This document shows positions 59,998-64,000 of a stretch of 64,000 nt of DNA, piece after piece; within the stretch, counting starts at the first letter, position 1; each line of letters opens with the position of its first letter. The stretch is from assembly GCA_028641055.1 (NCBI GenBank), contig JAPCYS010001970.1, forward strand, positions 40,168 to 104,167. Direction: 5' to 3'. The stretch is from Alopecurus myosuroides (taxonomy: Eukaryota; Streptophyta; Magnoliopsida; Poales; Poaceae). The position numbers were made by a program, and so were the translations under genes. The notes under the pieces are model-generated. The model ran no database searches. It was given only the letters and a program-made list of their open reading frames with translations, and was not told where the DNA came from.

Positions 59998-62900
59998 TCC
60001 TTGCTCGAAGTTTTCGTGAGCTATAGTACACTGTTTGGGGGTCTGGGGACAATCTCGTGGGCATTTCTAGCAGTCATTAAAACTCGTCGATTTGGTCCTT
60101 GCTCGAAGTTTTAGTGAGCTATTGTACATTGTTTTGTGTAAAGGGACAATTTCATGGCATTTCTGGCATTCATTAAAACCTTGATTTGTTCCTACCTCGC
60201 AATTTTTGTGAACTTTAGTAGGCTGTTTGGGGGTCCGGGGACAATTTCATGGGCAGTTCTATCATTCGTTAAAACTCCTAGTTGTGGTCCATTCTCGCAG
60301 TTTTCGAGAGAAATAGTACAGTGTTTCGTGGTCCGGACAATTTCATGGCATTTCAGGCATTCATTAAAACTCGTCGATTTGGTCCTTGCTTGAAGTTTTC
60401 GTGAGCTATCGTACACTGTTTGGTGGTAAAGGGACAATTTGATGGGCATTTCTAGCATTCAATAAGAATCCTTGATTTGGTCCTACCTCGAAGTTTTCAT
60501 GAACTATAGCACACTATTTGGGGGTACGGGGACAATTTCATTGGGATTTCTGCCATTCATTAAATCTCGTCGATTTGCTCCAACCTCGCAGTTTTCAGGA
60601 GCTATAGCAAACTGTTTGGGGTACAGGGACAATTTCATGGCAGTTCTATCACTCATTAGAACTCCTCGATTTTGTTCTTTCTTGCAGTTTTCGTGAGCTA
60701 TAGTACACTATTTCGTGGCCCGGGGACAATTTCATGGGCATTTATGGCATTCATTAAAACTTGTCGATTTGGTCCTTTCTCGCAGTTTTTTTAGTTATTG
60801 TGCATTGTTTGGGGGTCCGGACAATTTCATGGGCATTTCTGCATTCATTAAAACTCGAACGATTTCGTTCTTTCTTGCAGTTTTCGTGAGCAAGAGTACA
60901 ATATATTGTGGTCCGGGGACAATTTCATGGCATTTATGGCATTCATTAAAACATGTCGATTTGGTCCTTTCTTGCAGTTTTTGTGAGCTAGAGCACACTG
61001 TTTAGGGGTCCGGGGACAATTTTATGGGAATTTCTAGCATTCATTACAAATCGACGATTTGGTTCTTTCTGGCAGTTTTCGTGATCTAGAATACACTATT
61101 TCGTGGTCCGGGGACAATTTCATGGGAATTTATGGCATCCATTAAAACTCGTCGATTTGGTCGTACCTCGCAGGTTTTTCGTGAGGTATAGCACACAGTT
61201 TGGGGATCCAGGACAATTTCATGGCATTAATGGCATTCATTAAAACTCGTCCATTTTGTCCTTGCTCGAATTTTCGTGAGCTATAGTACTATTTGGTAGC
61301 AACGGAACAATTTCATGGGCATTTCTAACATTCATTAAAATTCTCGATTTGGTCCTACCTCCCAGTTTTTGTGAGCCATAGTACACTGTTTGGGCGTCCG
61401 GGGACAATTTCTTGGGCATTTCTGGCATTCATTAAAACTCCTTGATTTGCTCCTACCTTGCAGTTTTCGTGAGGTATAGCAGACTATTTGTGGGTTTGTG
61501 GACAATTTCATGGGCATTTCTAGCATTCATTAAAACTCGTCGCTTTGGTCCTTGCTCGAAGTTTTCGTGAGCTATTGTACACTGTTTGGGGGTCTAGGGA
61601 CAATCTCGTGGGCATTTCTAGCAGTCATTAAAACTCGTCGATTTGGTCCTTGCTCGAAGTTTTCGTGAGCTATTTTACACTGTTTGGTGGTAAAGGGACA
61701 ATTTCATGGGCATTTCTGGCATTAATTAAAACTCCTCGATTTGTTCCTACCTCGCAATTTTTGTGAACTTTAGCAGACTGTTTGGGGGGCCGGGGACAAT
61801 TTCATGGGCAGTTCTATCATTCATTAAAACTCCTAGTTGTGGTCCATTCTCGCAGTTTTTGAGAGCTATAGTACAGTGTTTCGTGTTCCAGGGACAATTC
61901 AATGGGCATTTCAGGCATTCATTAAAACTCGTCGATTTGGTCCTTGCTCGAAGTTTTCGTGAGCTATCGTACACTGTTTGGTGGTAAAGGGACAATTTGA
62001 TGGGCATTTCTAGCATTCAATAAGACTCCTTGATTTGGTCCTAGCTCGCAATTTTCATGAACTATAGCACACTATTTGGGGGTACGGGGACAATTTCATT
62101 GGGATTTCTGGCATTCATTAAATCTCGTCGATTTGCTCCTACCTCACAGTTTTCATGAGCCATAGCAAACTGTTTGGGGTACAGGGACAATTTCATGGCA
62201 GTTCTATCATTCATTAAAACTCGTAGATTTGGTCCTTTCTCATAGTTTTGTGAGCAATAGTTACACTGCTTCGTGTCTGGGGACAATTTCATGGTATTTC
62301 CGGCATTCATTTTAACTCGTCGTTTGGTCCTTTCTCGCAGTTTTCGTGAGCTATAGTACACTATATGTGGTCCGGGGACAATTTCATGGCATTTCTGGCA
62401 TTCATTAAAACTCGTAGATTGGTCGTATGTCGCAGTTTTTGTGAGCCATAGTACATTATTTGGGGGTACGGGCACAATTTTCTGGCGTTTCTGCCATTCA
62501 TTAAAACTCCTCGATTTGTCCTATCTCATAGTTTTGTAAGTCATAGTACACTATTTGGTGGTCGAGGGAAAATTTCATGGGCATTTCTGGCATCATTAAA
62601 ACTCGTCGATTTTGTCCTTGCTTGAAGTTTTCGTGATCTATAGTACACTATTTGGTTGTAAGGAACAATTTCATGGTATTTCTAACATTTATTAAAACTC
62701 CTCGATTGGTTCTTTCTTGCAGTTTTCGTGAGCTATAGTACACTATTTCGTGGTCCGGGGACAATTTCATGGGCATTTATGGCATTCATTAAAACTTGTC
62801 GATTTGGTCCTTTCTCGCAGGTTTTGTGAGCTATTGTACATTGTTTGGGGGTCCGGGGACAATTTCATGGGCATTTCTGGCATTCATTAAAACTCCTTGA

Positions 62901-64000
62901 TTTGTTCCTACCTCGCAATTTTTGTGAACTTTAGCAGACTGTTTGGGGGTCCGGGGACAATTTCATGGGCAATTCTATCATTCGTTAAAACTCCTAGTTG
63001 TGGTCCATTCTTGCAGTTTTTGTGAGCTAGAGCACACTGTTTAGGGGCCCGGGTAGAATTTCATGGGCATTGCTGGCATTCATTAAAACTCGACGATTTA
63101 ATTCTTTCTTGCAGTTTTCGTGAACTAGAGTACACTATATTGGTCCGGGGACAATTTCATGGGCATTTCCGGCATTCATTAAAACATGTCGATTTGTTCC
63201 TTTCTTGCAGTTTTTGTGAGCTAGAGCACACTGTTTAGGGGTCCGGGGACAATTTTATGGGCATTTCTGGCATTCATTACAAATCGACGATTTGGTTCTT
63301 TCTGGCAGTTTTCGTGATCTAGAATACACTATTTCGTGGTCCGGGGACAATTTCATGGGAATTTATGGCATCCATTAAAACTTGTCGATTTGGTCGTACC
63401 TCGCAGTTTTCGAGGTATAGCACACAGTTTGGGGATCCAGGGACAATTCATGGGCATTTCTGGCATTCATTAAAACTCGTCCATTTTGTCCTTGCTCGAA
63501 GTTTTCGTGAGCTATAGTACACTATTTGGTAGCAACGGAACAATTTCATGGGCATTTCTAACATTCATTAAAATTCTCGATTTGGTCCTACCTCCAGTTT
63601 TTGTGAGCTATAGTACACTGTTTGGGGCGTCCGGGACAATTTCTGGGCATTTCTGGCATTCATTAAAACTCCTTGATTTGCTCCTACCTTGCAGTTTTCG
63701 TGAGGTATAGCAGACTATTTGGGGGTTTGTGGACAATTTCATGGGCATTTCTAGCATTCATTAAAACTCGTCGATTTGGTCCTTGCTCGAAGTTTTCGTG
63801 AGCTATAGTACACTGTTTGGGGGTCTGGGACAATCTCGTGGGCATTTCTAGCATCATTAAAACTCGTCGATTTGGTCCTTGCTCGAAAGTTTTCGTGCTA
63901 TTGTACATTGTTTGTGGTAAAGGGACAATTTTCATGGGCATTTTGGCATTCATTAAAACTCCTTGATTTGTTCCTACCTCGCAATTTTTGTGAACTTTAG
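59993..64000. repeat. Satellite array, ~97-98-bp monomers, segment 3 (runs off window)
   Basis: Same monomer and orientation. Its variant order matches 47500-49570 (for example 61200-61550 against 49218-49572), and a block at 61202 recurs at 63432, about 2.23 kb on. It has many more single-base losses in runs (GGG to GG, AAAA to AAA) than segments 1 and 2. No gene. Confidence 0.95.

Overview
The window is repetitive, heterochromatin-like plant DNA, most likely from a large-genome grass. Evidence: Ty3/gypsy elements whose polyprotein reads as a plant chromovirus of the Tekay/Del type, very long LTRs (3.6-4.8 kb), initiator-Met-tRNA primer sites, and a long tandem satellite. I see no conventional host gene. 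The species and the satellite name cannot be fixed from sequence alone.

Layout. (1) 1-23860: an 'outer' plus-strand chromovirus, missing about 1.18 kb of its 5' LTR at the window edge. It carries an accessory ORF, gag, and a nearly complete protease-RT-RNase H-integrase-chromodomain pol, then a 4312-bp 3' LTR. (2) 3756-14178: a related minus-strand, internally deleted element nested in the outer element's accessory ORF, with perfect 5-bp target-site duplications (ACATG). (3) 23861-32022, 43004-49572 and 59993-64000: one satellite array of about 97-98-bp monomers with higher-order organisation, split by two further insertions. (4) 32023-43003: a plus-strand element with near-identical 3.6-kb LTRs, a decayed pol interior and TSD ATTTG. 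(5) 49573-59992: a minus-strand, internally deleted element with TSD TTTGG.

How the parts relate. The outer element is the only copy encoding a recognisable enzyme set, though it has a gag frameshift, a stop at the gag-pol boundary and a chromodomain frameshift. The two minus-strand elements keep LTRs, primer site and polypurine tract but only about 1 kb of interior. They share internal deletion junctions, so they look like one non-autonomous subfamily moved in trans by an autonomous relative. Three insertions lie in the satellite and one lies inside another element, as expected for chromodomain integrases that favour heterochromatin.

The least ordinary signal is inside the LTRs. Three diverged LTR families carry, at an equivalent place, a tRNA-like RNA polymerase III module (A-box-like motif, B box, oligo-T stop). 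The same three carry a diverged tandem array of about 160-bp period. All four families share a palindrome-rich block inside a candidate GC-AG intron. Many one-base differences between paired copies look like long-read consensus errors, so single frameshifts should be treated with caution.
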